DNA from: Plenodomus lindquistii
Lineage: Eukaryota > Ascomycota > Dothideomycetes > Pleosporales > Leptosphaeriaceae
Length of the DNA: 64,000 nucleotides
Direction: 5' to 3'
Assembly (NCBI GenBank): GCA_025504975.1
Contig: JANUWI010000009.1
Location: 248,001-312,000, forward strand
Shown here: positions 32,714 through 42,941 of the stretch, piece after piece
Numbering within the stretch: position 1 is the stretch's first letter
Layout: every line of letters begins with the position of its first letter
Notes under the pieces: generated by a model
What the model saw: the letters and a program-made list of their open reading frames with translations, nothing else
Databases searched by the model: none
Told to the model about the DNA's origin: nothing
Position numbers and translations under genes: made by a program

Positions 32714-33759
32714 ATGTGTTGAGGGTTGTCATGATTCATGAAAAAAATACTGTGAATAATGAGAAAATTATTGTTGCTGAATGTTTGCTTTGCAAGGTGA
32801 ATGGATGATTCGTGGCATGCATGACCATTTCAGCCGAGTGAGCAAGTGCGATTCTTTTCTTTTTCTTTTTTCGCACACTTTACCAACCCCCTTCCTTCCT
32901 TCCTTCCTTCGTCCTTCGCCCTCATCCCATCCCTTTCACCGATACAAACAACAAACACATCCACTCACCGCGCCAAGCCCCACAGAAGCAGAAGCAGAAG
33001 CAAAAAGCAACACATCCATCGAAGGATTTGAAACACCCCCTCCCCCCCTCTTTCCCTGCATCCCTACACAAACAAACACAAACCCAAGCCCCGTCCGTAT
33101 GTACACTACATGCGTGCATACGCCGCCCCGATCTCACGTCCGTGGCACAATATCCACACACACATACACACAAAAAAAAGCAAAACTGTGGATTGTGGCG
33201 TAGAAGGAGCGCGAGAGAAGGAGCGGAAGAAGGGAGAAGCGTGCGTGCGTGGCAAGGGTAGGGGTAGGGGTATGTACTATGTAATTTAGGAATTGAAGGA
33301 TTTTGATAGTTCTCGGTGGGTGTGTGCGTGAGTGTGTACTACGGAGATTAGTGTCAATGTCAGTTAGGCGGAGAAGAAAAAAGGAAGGGAGGAAGGAAGA
33401 AAGGAGGGAAATTGGTTTGTGTGTATGCTTTATTTAGACTTGCGCGCGTGGGTGGTCTGTATGGATGTGGAGTTTGTGAAGGAAGGGGAAGCGGGAGGGT
33501 GAAGTGGTGAAGTGGTGAGTGCGTTGGGGGACATGGTGGACGGTAGATGTGTTTGTGTGTAGACAGTGATGAAAAGACAGCGTGGTTTTTGCATAGCGAG
33601 ATCGATATGCTTCACTGTGTAATTCCTAATTCATACCCATAGATATCATACCAACCATTCTATCCCCCCAAATCTATCCGTCTGATTTTCCCAAATCCCA
33701 ACCTTCTATGCCCACACGCCTACCGCCCACAAGAAAAGACCCCATCACATTCACCATCA
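32714..33759. other. Convergent intergenic region, low complexity
   Basis: This is 3' flank for sly1 (plus) and the HET gene (minus). It contains (CTTC)5 at 32891-32910, CA-rich tracts near 33155-33180, GGGGTA repeats near 33255, and a G/A-rich stretch near 33375-33415. No gene is supported. Confidence 0.6.
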
Positions 33760-36018
33760 CTATACAGACGGTCCATAAACTCTATGGTTTCTCACATCCG
33801 CCTCTCCACACCCTTCCAGTCCTGCACTAAACCTTTCATCCCCAAATACCACGCCTTTCGACTGCAACGTCCAGCTGACCGCTGGCTTTGCACACCCCGT
33901 GAACGGATTCATACTTGTTAGGATCCAACCTCGTGCTAGATGGTCGTAGGTCGTGTGTTTGACGGCGTTGGGTACGGCGATGAGGAGGGTGCGCGAGTGC
34001 CCAAAGGGTGCGAAGATGATTGCTCTACCGCTAGTGACGATAGACGCGTTTTCCGGATAGCCATGCGTCCATGATGGGGTGGGCGCTGAGACAATGAGTG
34101 GGCCGTGTGTGCACTCTGAGGCGCCTGATGCCCAGGGTATGCCAGATGCGATGACGTCCGAGATGAAGGTGAGGAGTCGTGAGAGAGCATGTTGACCCTC
34201 TTCGAGTGAAATGTAATTCTCGACAATGAGGTGGGGGCTGAGTAGGACTTCTACAGTATAGGCATCTAGTGCAGGGCCTGCGGGCTGTTGCAACTTTGAC
34301 GAGACGTCGAGAAGCCATTGTGCGCCGCAGTCGAAGATGCAGCATAGTGTTTGGATGAAGCAGTTGCGTAGTGTGAGCGTCCTGGGGTGATTCTCTGATG
34401 AGTGGGAGAACCGCCAAAGACCTGATCCTGGAAGCTGGTATTGTATGCATGTGTCGATGAATCTCCGAGCTCGAGAAACAAGCGATGGAAAGAGAGGATT
34501 GGGTTGTGAACGATGGGGCATGTCCAGGAAGACGAGGTCAAGTTGTGCATACTCAGCCCTCCCATCCGTGGCTTGCAAAATTGTGTTGGCAAGGTTACTG
34601 AATCGCGGCAAATCCGGGCGATGTGCATGTATGTCGAGTGAAGTTGGACGACAAAGCCACGAACTTGATCCATCGTGCAATTGCAGGGTCGTGCCTGTTG
34701 TGCAAAGCGATGCGGGGTCCCGCGCCGCCAAAGCCACGAGAAGTAGGAGGCGTAGACATTCGTCCTCTGTGTCTGGTCTCGACAAAGCATTCTTAGGTGT
34801 CATTGCCAGCGGTAAACCTGATGCGTTCAGGGCTATACATGTCTTATCCCGATTTGCATCCAATTGGCGTAAATGCGCTGGCAAACTCGGATTTCCGCTC
34901 GCTTTCAGACTGAATGATTCTACAATCGATGGAAGCAGTGGGCGCTCGTCGAAGACTGTTGCTGATGTTTGGTCATGGCTTTGTACCGCTAAGGCATCGA
35001 GCGAGCTCGTCCTCACGTCTTGTTGAAGAACGCCCAGGAGGGTCCGACTTCTCAGGCGTATGGCTGGCGCAAGTTCGCTGAGCTCGCTAGCAAGCACAAT
35101 CATATGTTGCAGGAATTGCTCTGTAAATCGAAAAATCATCGATGCCCTGTCGTCGTACTGTGATGAGCAAAAAATAAGGAACACAAGGCTTTGTCCCATT
35201 CTCATCTCGTGTGCGCACCACGCGCGGTCGAACCACTCTGAGCTCAGAACTCGCTCGAGACAGGACCTGAATATGCAATTCCGCTGCATGAAAGGCGGAC
35301 TCATGCCAAAGTGTGGTCGCTGATGTGTGGTTGATATGGACTGGTCGAACATGTCCACGTAATACTGCAGGAATTGTATCTCTTCAGTCGTGAAAGAAAC
35401 ATCGTCCAACGGCACAACAACCGTCCTGGCGTTCCTGAAGATAGTATCAATGGCTCCGATGGTCGCAGCCTTCTCAACCTCATCTTCTTGATTGATTGAC
35501 ACTTGATCGTACCACAAGCCTTCCCCTGGCTGCCGCTCTTGTAGGATTGCCTGGAATACTGCAGGACCGGTAGGTAAGGGGAATTCCTCGACTGCCTTTA
35601 TCCAGCCAAAGGGTAGATCGCTAACCGGAGTCACCACTTTACGTGGCGTGTTCGATGTGGCTCTCTCCCAGCAGTAGCTTATAGCTATATAGCCTTCGTC
35701 TTCGATCTGGTAGTGGACATCGTTGATGAGTCGAAGAGGAAAGGCATTGTCCACAAGGTCTTTGGAAATGATGTCTTTGGCGAGCGATGGGGCCAAGCGG
35801 TTCAGATCTGACAGTAGGGTTGTGGTCTTGATCTGGCGCTCCACGCTAGAGGTAGTCCAATTTTCTTGTCTGCGAAGCAGTGCCTCTCGTGTAGGCGATT
35901 GAACAAGTCGCACCTGAAGATTCGAGATATCCAATTCCTCATCAATCTCCAAGAACTCGCACTGTCCAAAACGGAAAAGATGCTGTGTTGACGCCGGATG
36001 AGCCATGTGAAAACGCAT
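33760..36018 (-). CDS. HET-domain (heterokaryon incompatibility) protein
   Basis: HET domains are fungal TIR-like modules that trigger incompatibility cell death when paired with non-self. This intronless gene encodes 752 aa. Motif 1 is GYIAISYCW (109-117), motif 2 GLWYDQVSINQEDE with IDTIFRNARTVVVPLD (about 167-206), and motif 3 SEWFDRAWCAHEMRMG further on. About 105 residues precede the domain. The C-terminal 450 residues contain no repeats (no WD40, ankyrin or TPR) and no recognisable nucleotide-binding site. The start could be either of the first two methionines (residue 1 or 5). It is not paired with a NACHT gene; the STAND gene lies 13 kb away. Whether it is active in incompatibility cannot be read from the sequence. 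Confidence 0.9.
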   Translation of the reverse strand: MRFHMAHPASTQHLFRFGQCEFLEIDEELDISNLQVRLVQSPTREALLRRQENWTTSSVERQIKTTTLLSDLNRLAPSLAKDIISKDLVDNAFPLRLINDVHYQIEDEGYIAISYCWERATSNTPRKVVTPVSDLPFGWIKAVEEFPLPTGPAVFQAILQERQPGEGLWYDQVSINQEDEVEKAATIGAIDTIFRNARTVVVPLDDVSFTTEEIQFLQYYVDMFDQSISTTHQRPHFGMSPPFMQRNCIFRSCLERVLSSEWFDRAWCAHEMRMGQSLVFLIFCSSQYDDRASMIFRFTEQFLQHMIVLASELSELAPAIRLRSRTLLGVLQQDVRTSSLDALAVQSHDQTSATVFDERPLLPSIVESFSLKASGNPSLPAHLRQLDANRDKTCIALNASGLPLAMTPKNALSRPDTEDECLRLLLLVALAARDPASLCTTGTTLQLHDGSSSWLCRPTSLDIHAHRPDLPRFSNLANTILQATDGRAEYAQLDLVFLDMPHRSQPNPLFPSLVSRARRFIDTCIQYQLPGSGLWRFSHSSENHPRTLTLRNCFIQTLCCIFDCGAQWLLDVSSKLQQPAGPALDAYTVEVLLSPHLIVENYISLEEGQHALSRLLTFISDVIASGIPWASGASECTHGPLIVSAPTPSWTHGYPENASIVTSGRAIIFAPFGHSRTLLIAVPNAVKHTTYDHLARGWILTSMNPFTGCAKPAVSWTLQSKGVVFGDERFSAGLEGCGEADVRNHRVYGPSV

Positions 36019-37212
36019 AACGACAGTGACTTTACAGCCGTGATAAATCAGCCATGTTTAGTACTTGACATTCTGCCGCGGCAGGCGCCCCCATGTTGTC
36101 GATTTTGTAAGAGACCCCCTCTCTTCTGCTACCCAAATATTCCTGGTCCTCCCGACTGTCCGGTGTCGATAGGAAGCACTGACGTCCACATCTTCGGGCC
36201 ACCATGAATGTCTGGACGTGACAAGACCGCCGACTGCATGATGCGGTGCCAATCGCCCAGTAACGCCTTGACAGCCCCTCACCTAGCGTCTGTGCGGGGA
36301 GAGATCTGAGGCAGGCGAGTGGACTGACGGCGGGAGCGTTAAGGTGAAAGTGGTGTAGTGGACGTGTAGTGGACGTGTGAGAACGCCAGATTTCGGGATC
36401 TTGTTCGCTGCGCACGGTCGTTGGGTATATAGTTGGTGGATGAATCAAATGACGTCTGACTTCATCCGAGGTAGCCACGACTCAAGCGGGAAAAGCAATT
36501 CGATATCTTGAAACCCACGTTTTCCAGATGAGATCGGATCCTTTGGCTTGCTTTGAAGCACGCTAGAAGTTCTAGAAGGTAAAAAGCAAAGTATGGCTGC
36601 GTAGCACCCCATAAGCAACGGCGTGCAGTTATTCGCGATCAATAAAAGTAAGGCGGCATATCGGATCATGCAGCTAGGCGACGACAGTCAATTTGGGAGC
36701 TGTGATAAAAAGCACAAGTATGTGCCTGATAGCTTCACGGAGTGCAATGGCGTTACGCTCAGTCTCACAATACAGCTTGATCCCTACGAGCTCGAATTAC
36801 TGGACTGGCAGCCCATGCCACGAGCAATCACAACGATCATACACATCGGATGATGCACGGTGATTTATACAGTCTAGGCAAGCCAAGGGGACAAAAGTAA
36901 GTAATGTCATCTCTCGTGCATCTCATTGTTCGCTGAGGTCACAAATTGTTCTGAAGCACATCTGGCACGAAACCGGGCTGCTATAAAAATAGCCAGCTAG
37001 CTACCATTGTATCTCCAGTACAGAGGAGAGAAGACGACCTGAAGTTGCCATCAAGCGAGAGAGATTTACCTAAACTCCAAGCTAAGCCAGACCAAGCGCG
37101 TCTCCTCATGTGTCAAACAGTAGTTGTTTCGCAACATCTCAACACCCAGCTTGTCACAATCGTTGCGCTGGGTAGATAGGCCATGCCACCGAGACACAGT
37201 CTCCAGAAGCAT
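36019..37212. other. Intergenic: HET gene promoter and 3' flank of stress-protein gene
   Basis: This 1.2-kb gap has only short non-conserved ORFs. An 11-bp direct duplication GTGTAGTGGAC occupies 36353-36374. No RNA gene is recognised. Confidence 0.5.
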
Positions 37213-39278
37213 CTAATCGATCTTGGCATTTGCAAGCCTGTCGTTTGAGCCGGCGATTACGTTTGACATGCGGACGTTTTGACGCTTGTACTTGCTGTGC
37301 TTCCTAAGACGTTTCCGCGCAACCATGACCGGCACTGAGGATTTGGTGACAAGGTAGTTACTAAAAGAACCAAGCAATACACTGCCTCGATTAGCTCTAT
37401 GCGATGGCTCAACGATGCGGAGCGAACTTACCCTTTCAAAGCGGTTCTACCTCTCGAACCCAGAATGACCAAAGTGGGCTCCAAAAAGTCGATCTGTTAG
37501 ATAAACGTAAGCATGAAACGACCTATTTGAAGAACAATCGATCGACCTACCACTTCTGTGATCATATGTTTTGGACTCTTACAGTGGAAGACCTCCACTA
37601 CGGCGCGTACTTGAAGACGGGTCTTGCGCAACAGCTTCACGCACCGGTCCGACACTTCCACGCACGCTTGGTAGCGATCCCTCTCCGCCTTGCTCATGGC
37701 CGCGACGTTGGCTTCTGTTGCCATGATCGAGTTGGACAAGGCTGAGAATCCAGGCCGGGACGCTGGCAGTCCATCGTGGTTAGATAAGGTCCTTTTGAGA
37801 TGATCAGACTCCTGCCGTCCCGTAGTGCCTTGGCTTATGGGTGCTCCCGACGCGTCGTTGCCCACAACACCGACTTCCTCATCTACAGCGTAGACAGCGA
37901 GAAGAGTGTCACCGTCACGCAAAACAGTGCCGATAGTCCACTCCAGAGCATACGCAGCTTCAGGGCTTATATCCGTCGAAACCAGGTAGACGCGCTGGCG
38001 TCGCAAGCCCTTTTGAGCGTCATCTGCAAACTGAGTATAATCGCCACGAACGATTTGTCGCACGCAACGATGGGCTTCTGGGCTCGACTGAATCGGCGAA
38101 ATGTTTAGTGACAGTTGCTGAGCAGATCTCATCTCTTCAAGATCATCCTCATGATCGGACTGGACGGGGGATGATAAGCCAGAACCTCCTTGGTCGAAGT
38201 TTGTATGGGGATGCACGATCCCAGATGAATTTCTTCGCGACATTCTCTCGCCGTTGGGGCCAGTGACGCTGATGGAGGGCTCCAATAATGATCGACGGTC
38301 CTTGTACGATACCGCTACATCTCGTTCTAAGAAAACACATTAGCATGTACATGGAGATATATACAGAATGCAAGACTTACGCTCTTCTTCAGCAGCCGCC
38401 AACAGGGTCTTAGCCGTGATGATGTCCCTGCCCATCCGGTCGACACCACCAGATTCTTTGCGCGTGCGTTGTCGTCCTCTCTCTCGCTTTTTGGTAGAAC
38501 TCCAACCATCCTCCCATTCAGAGCTGTCAGAGTCGTTGTCACTGCTCTCTACAGCTGCGCTGTCTTCGCCATCGTCATCTTTGGTGAGACGAACACCTCC
38601 GCCAGGTGCTGGCGCTGTGCCCGTGACAGGGTCGGTACCCTTGGTACTGGGAAGCGAGGACAATCCTCCCTCGGAGTTCGCCAAAGCGGAGTCGGAGAGT
38701 TTTCGGTATGCTGTGTCGGCATTGATGTGCTTGCCCGAGTCGGTGACTAATGTCTTGCCAGTGGGAGACGCAGGTGTGCTTGACTTCCGTGGGCGCGTTG
38801 CGGGCGAAAGGGAACGATCAGGCGCAGGAGAGCCGGATTTGGACCGTCCCGTGGGCCCACTTATAGAGTTGTGTCGGTCCCGGGTGTTGGAAGAAGCCAG
38901 GAACCCTGGCGAGGCGCCGTAGACTGACGACATGGCACGAGGCTTGGGCGCAACGTCCAGCTTCCCGCCTTGAGAGACTCGTTTGGGTCTCGCCTGTGCA
39001 TCAATCGACGGTAATGAGTCGAACCTGAACTGCGCCTCAGGGTTCACTCGGCGCGAGGGCATGGCGAAGGGAATGCCAGTGCTGCCTCGACTAGAACTGC
39101 GGCGCTGGCCTACGTCGTCGACGTCGAGCATGCTGCGCAGGGGCGAGGTGGGCGATCCTGGGCTCCTGGTGCGGACGGCCGGGCTCTCTGGTCGACGGCC
39201 GCCTGGCCTCTGCTTGCCCTCCAATATGCCCACGACCTCGCGCATCTCCTCGTCAATTGCTGCTTCGAGAGACGCCAT
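37213..39278 (-). CDS. Universal stress protein (UspA)-domain protein
   Basis: This 634-aa protein has a long disordered N-terminus and a C-terminal UspA fold that probably binds ATP. Exons are 39278..38381, 38326..37551, 37493..37432 and 37381..37213 (phases 1, 0 and 2). The first 300 residues are Ser/Pro/Arg-rich with SP/TP phosphosite-like motifs and an acidic SSDNDSDSSEWED patch. The Usp fold begins at RVYLVSTDISPEAAYALEWTIG. It ends with the ATP-binding signature G-2x-G-9x-G-S (Gly570, Gly573, Gly583, Ser584, in ILGSRGRTALKG and VLLGSFSNYLV) and VPVMVARKRLRKHSK. Exons 3 and 4 are short but needed, since the signature is split between them. This layout is common to filamentous-fungal Usp proteins. 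Its cellular role is not established by sequence. Confidence 0.9.
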
Positions 39279-40273
39279 GGCGGTCGAGGGGTGCCTGCTC
39301 GGTGCGGTGGAGGCGGCTCAGTGGCAGCGTGTCGCGTGCCTAGTGCGCTGTGAAACGTGCGTGTTTTGGCGAAAAGATGGTACTGGGAGACGCGGTCGTA
39401 GTCGCGGGGTAGCTCCGGGTAGTGATTGGAGGGTGCAATTGACGTGGTGTGCCTATGGCCTCACTGGCGGGGGCGAAGCGACTGCGTGAGGGAGAGAGCG
39501 ACGCCAGCCACACCACGACGAGTGCTGGTCTGGAGGAATGTGGGGGAGCGCGTGATGTTTGGGTGGGTAGCAATGACGGTGGGGTAGCAATACAAATTAC
39601 TCGTGGAGCTGAAAGCAATGGCGGGCCGATCCGTGACGATGTTGCCAACCACCTAACCACTGTCCGAGAACAAATTGTTCCCTAGGAGATTGATCGAGGC
39701 CGACGACATGTGGAAGAGAAGACAGAGGCTTGGAACGATGGACGGCGATATGGAACAGTCAGCGCAACACGATGGGTCGTGGGTGCTCTAGTCGATCAGC
39801 GAGGTTGCTAAACCCCTCAGCCAAGTCGACAAGAATGATAATGGCTTGGCGACATGTGCGCCTCACCAGCCATCGCTCGTCCCGCCTGCCTTGCCAGATG
39901 CGTCACACCTGGCTTGTGAAGGAGCGAGCAACCACATGGAGCACGTATGCCTTCTCTGGGGCCGCCAAATGCTCCGTACAAATGCTGCAAAAGCTCCCAT
40001 CTGTATACAAGTGTCGCGTAGGTAGGCTCGCTCTCGTGCGTGCGCTCCGGCGGCTAGTGGGACAGTGTGGCTGTGTGGATGTGGGTGTGGGTGTGGGCCA
40101 TCGCTGCATGCAGGCCTGCAACCCATCCGGTCCAGACAACATCCACAATAGCCGGACTCACAATGGAACGGCTCGCGTGCAGAATATTACCATCATGTTG
40201 CTACAGACTCTGACTGCATAGATAAAAGTAATGTACAAACACCAAACTCATCAAGCCTTTCACTGCCCTTCGC
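39279..40273. other. Intergenic: promoter of stress-protein gene
   Basis: These 995 bases lie between the Usp gene start and the uS7m stop. Near 40075-40100 there is a short GTGGGTGTGGGTGTGG tract. Short ORFs on both strands have no recognisable domain. Confidence 0.5.
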
Positions 40274-41406
40274 CTACCTCTTCCGAGGCAGAACAATGTT
40301 GGCTCGAGCAGCGATGCCGAGCTTGTGAATGGCATTGCGCCTTTCCCAGCAGCCGCTTGTGCCCTGAACAACCGCAATCAACTCCTGAGCAATTCGTTGC
40401 GCAAAGCTGCTCTTTCCACTTCCGACGTTCCTCCGCTTCGAAGCCGCAGTAAGAATCCACTCGATAGCTACACGTCTTCGTTGTCTCTGCCCTAGTGGCA
40501 CGGGAATCTGCAGAGCAACACCACCTCCAGCAGCACCTCTCTGACTACGAATGCGCATCAGTGGTGATACCGAGTCGATCGCCAGAGTAAGATAAAGAAT
40601 TGGGTTGAGAGGAAGGTGAGACGGTGGAGGAGCGCCGGGTAGAAGAGGCCTCGCTGGATTAATTGTCGGAATGGGTGATGTCCTAAGATTTTGGAGAATC
40701 AGCGCCATATTCTGTGAACTGCGTCAGCCCCGCATACTCCAATACAGACAATGCATCAAAACTCACCCGTTGCGCCACACTCTTCTTGCCATGTCGCATC
40801 AGCAGATTGGTGGTTTGTTCGACCACGGGATCGTAGCGGTGCTTAACATGGCCATCCTTGGGCAGAGGAAGCGTTGGCATGCCGAATTTCAACCCTGGCG
40901 TCACGGGCGCTTTAGGCACCGCCGAGAAGTCTACGAGCCCCATATCCATGCCATTGTCTCCACTCGTCTGTGTCGTCATGGTCGAATATGAACGCGAGCC
41001 CTTGGGTGCTGAGCCTGACGCTTGCGATTTGATCTTGTCTTGCATGACCTTGGGTAGCTTCTCTTGGGCCGCCTTATCGCCTTGCACAATCTAGGCATTC
41101 ATCAGTCGGGGATTCCCTCTGCAGCAAAAACTAACGCACCTCTTCGATGGGTGTGCCTTGGTTCAGGTCAGGTCCCTTTTCACCCATTGTCTTCGCAACG
41201 GCAGCCGCCTCTTCGGAAACGTGTTCGATGGGCTTCGCATCCTCTCGCTTAGAGCGGTCGGCGGCGGGGACTTCGTTGGAATCTGAGTACGGTCGGGATT
41301 GCGACGGCGTCATTCGCATAGAAGACCGCGCAGACCATTGAACCTGAGGTCGCGGCCGGAAGGCGATTGATCGCGTGAAGTTCGTGGTGTTTAATCGTGG
41401 CGGCAT
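40274..41406 (-). CDS. rsm7: Mitochondrial small-subunit ribosomal protein uS7m
   Basis: This is the mitochondrial homologue of bacterial S7, which nucleates assembly of the 30S head and binds 3'-domain rRNA. Exons 41406..41140, 41090..40767 and 40711..40274 (phase 0 throughout) give 342 aa. A basic Arg/Ser/Thr-rich presequence (MPPRLNTTNFTRSIAFRPR) precedes a fungal-specific N-terminal extension. The S7 domain starts near DPVVEQTTNLLMRHGKKSVAQR and continues with NMALILQNLRTSPIP, GGGVALQIPVPLGQRQRRRVAIEW (a hallmark of S7), FAQRIAQELIAV and a Lys/Arg C-terminus. An in-frame ATG at 41466 exists, but starting there would place non-basic residues before the presequence. It is transcribed divergently from the Argonaute gene. 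Confidence 0.94.
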
Positions 41407-42941
41407 TGTGTCGTTGTGGTGTGAAATTGGGCGTGCTGCCCACAAAATGACGGTTTGATGGAACATTCAAGCCGATGTCGCGTAGCGTGATCACGTGCAC
41501 TACCAATATCCCCCCACCTGGGCAAAGTCCATGGCCCAGAACATCGAGATCATCTTCTCCCACACCGAGGTTATAAGGCTAGCCCATGACGTATTTCCAT
41601 GTATTTACCGGATTTACCGTTCAGTGCATCGCGCTCTCCAGAGCTGTCATCCGAAGACGGATCAAGCCTGTTCGATTTTCCAGTTGAGTGCCAATTTGTT
41701 GTCGATCTAGAGATCCATCTTCTAGCGCATACACTCCTCCAATTTGATCCTCTCATATAGACATGACAATACAAGGAACCGCCAGTGGTTGGCTCGAGCC
41801 TTCTGATTAGATCTCAGTATACTATGGAGGATACAGTTCTCTTCCACGTAACTTTTGGTGGGCGTTGGTGATCCGTGGAACTTACCGGTGCCCTGACTAT
41901 GTTTGGGTGGTTGCGAGGCGTCAGACGATTGGCTCGAAGCACTCCCCGCCTATCAACGCAGATAGATTCATTATGGGCGTCATGTCGTGTAGTCATTTGA
42001 TTCGCGCTGAGTTGTTGTTGCGAGACGCACAACTAGCCGCCGGGAGTGTGCATAGCATGATCTCATCAGAGTCGTCCATAACCCAAAGGGCAGGATCCTC
42101 AAGGCAGCAAGGTCGCACATGAGGCCAACAATACCGGTGAGTATCCGAACAGGCGGCTACAGGCTTTACAGGCGACTCGTCGTGTCCGAAGGGTGACGCA
42201 TTGGAGGCGCAGCTCGACCTTCAGTAAAGAGGCACTCGGGATCATCTCTGCCCATCGTTTTTGTCTATCCTTTGAAGATTGTGTATGCATGGTGCTCAGT
42301 CTTGCTTACTTGATACATCTACTTTGTTCTGCGTTTCTGGTCAGTCAGTCGCTTGCTGCATCCAACTGTCAACCCCACTTTTTACACCGCCTGTAGAACG
42401 TGACAACCCGACATCCACGCGTTAGCGCGTCATCCCTGTGCACGCCACTGTAAAGCTGCCCACCCCGCCATCTACCTTTCACTCTCTCTGTCGTCTGGTG
42501 GTAACTTGGCTCACAAATTATCTAATGATTCCAGATAGTGTACGGCTGGTTGATCGAGTGTTGTTACTTCTGCTTGCTGACCAGCATCGCAAACTTCTAC
42601 GTTAGTTGGGTCTGAGTGGTAAGTCAATTTCATTTCTTTGTCGTAGTCTCAATTTGATTGTCTCTCCTGTCACTTGACTCACTGCGATGTTGTCTCGTTC
42701 AGTTTGACTATGAATCGTCTCAAGCGCTATGTCTAAGTCAATTGTTGTTTCCTGAACAATCGTGCGGGCTTGTGTATAGCTTCATTTTCAATATAATACT
42801 GTGGCCATGATGGCTCTGTGCAGAATCTCATATCCTGCTTCATCACGAAGACGAGACGGAATATACACAAGAACTGAACATAGCAGCGTTTTGTCAAAAC
42901 CTTTTGGATACATCGACTTCTAAACTCTCACACCGTATACA
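41407..42941. promoter_or_regulatory. Divergent 1.5-kb region between uS7m and Argonaute genes
   Basis: This region contains both promoters. The Argonaute side is long and probably includes a 5' leader with an intron (annotated separately). No ORF with recognisable domains is present. Confidence 0.45.
42619..42702 (+). other. Possible intron in the Argonaute 5' UTR
   Basis: A strong donor (GTGGTAAGTC) at 42619 is followed by pyrimidine-rich sequence, a TTGACTCACTG branch-like stretch and a CGTTCAG acceptor ending at 42702. The span (84 nt) contains no coding frame. It is a guess from splice signals alone. Confidence 0.3.

Noticed and set aside
36353..36374. An 11-bp direct duplication GTGTAGTGGAC as a regulatory repeat
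   Set aside because: It has only two units, no link to a known factor, and is consistent with a simple slippage duplication.
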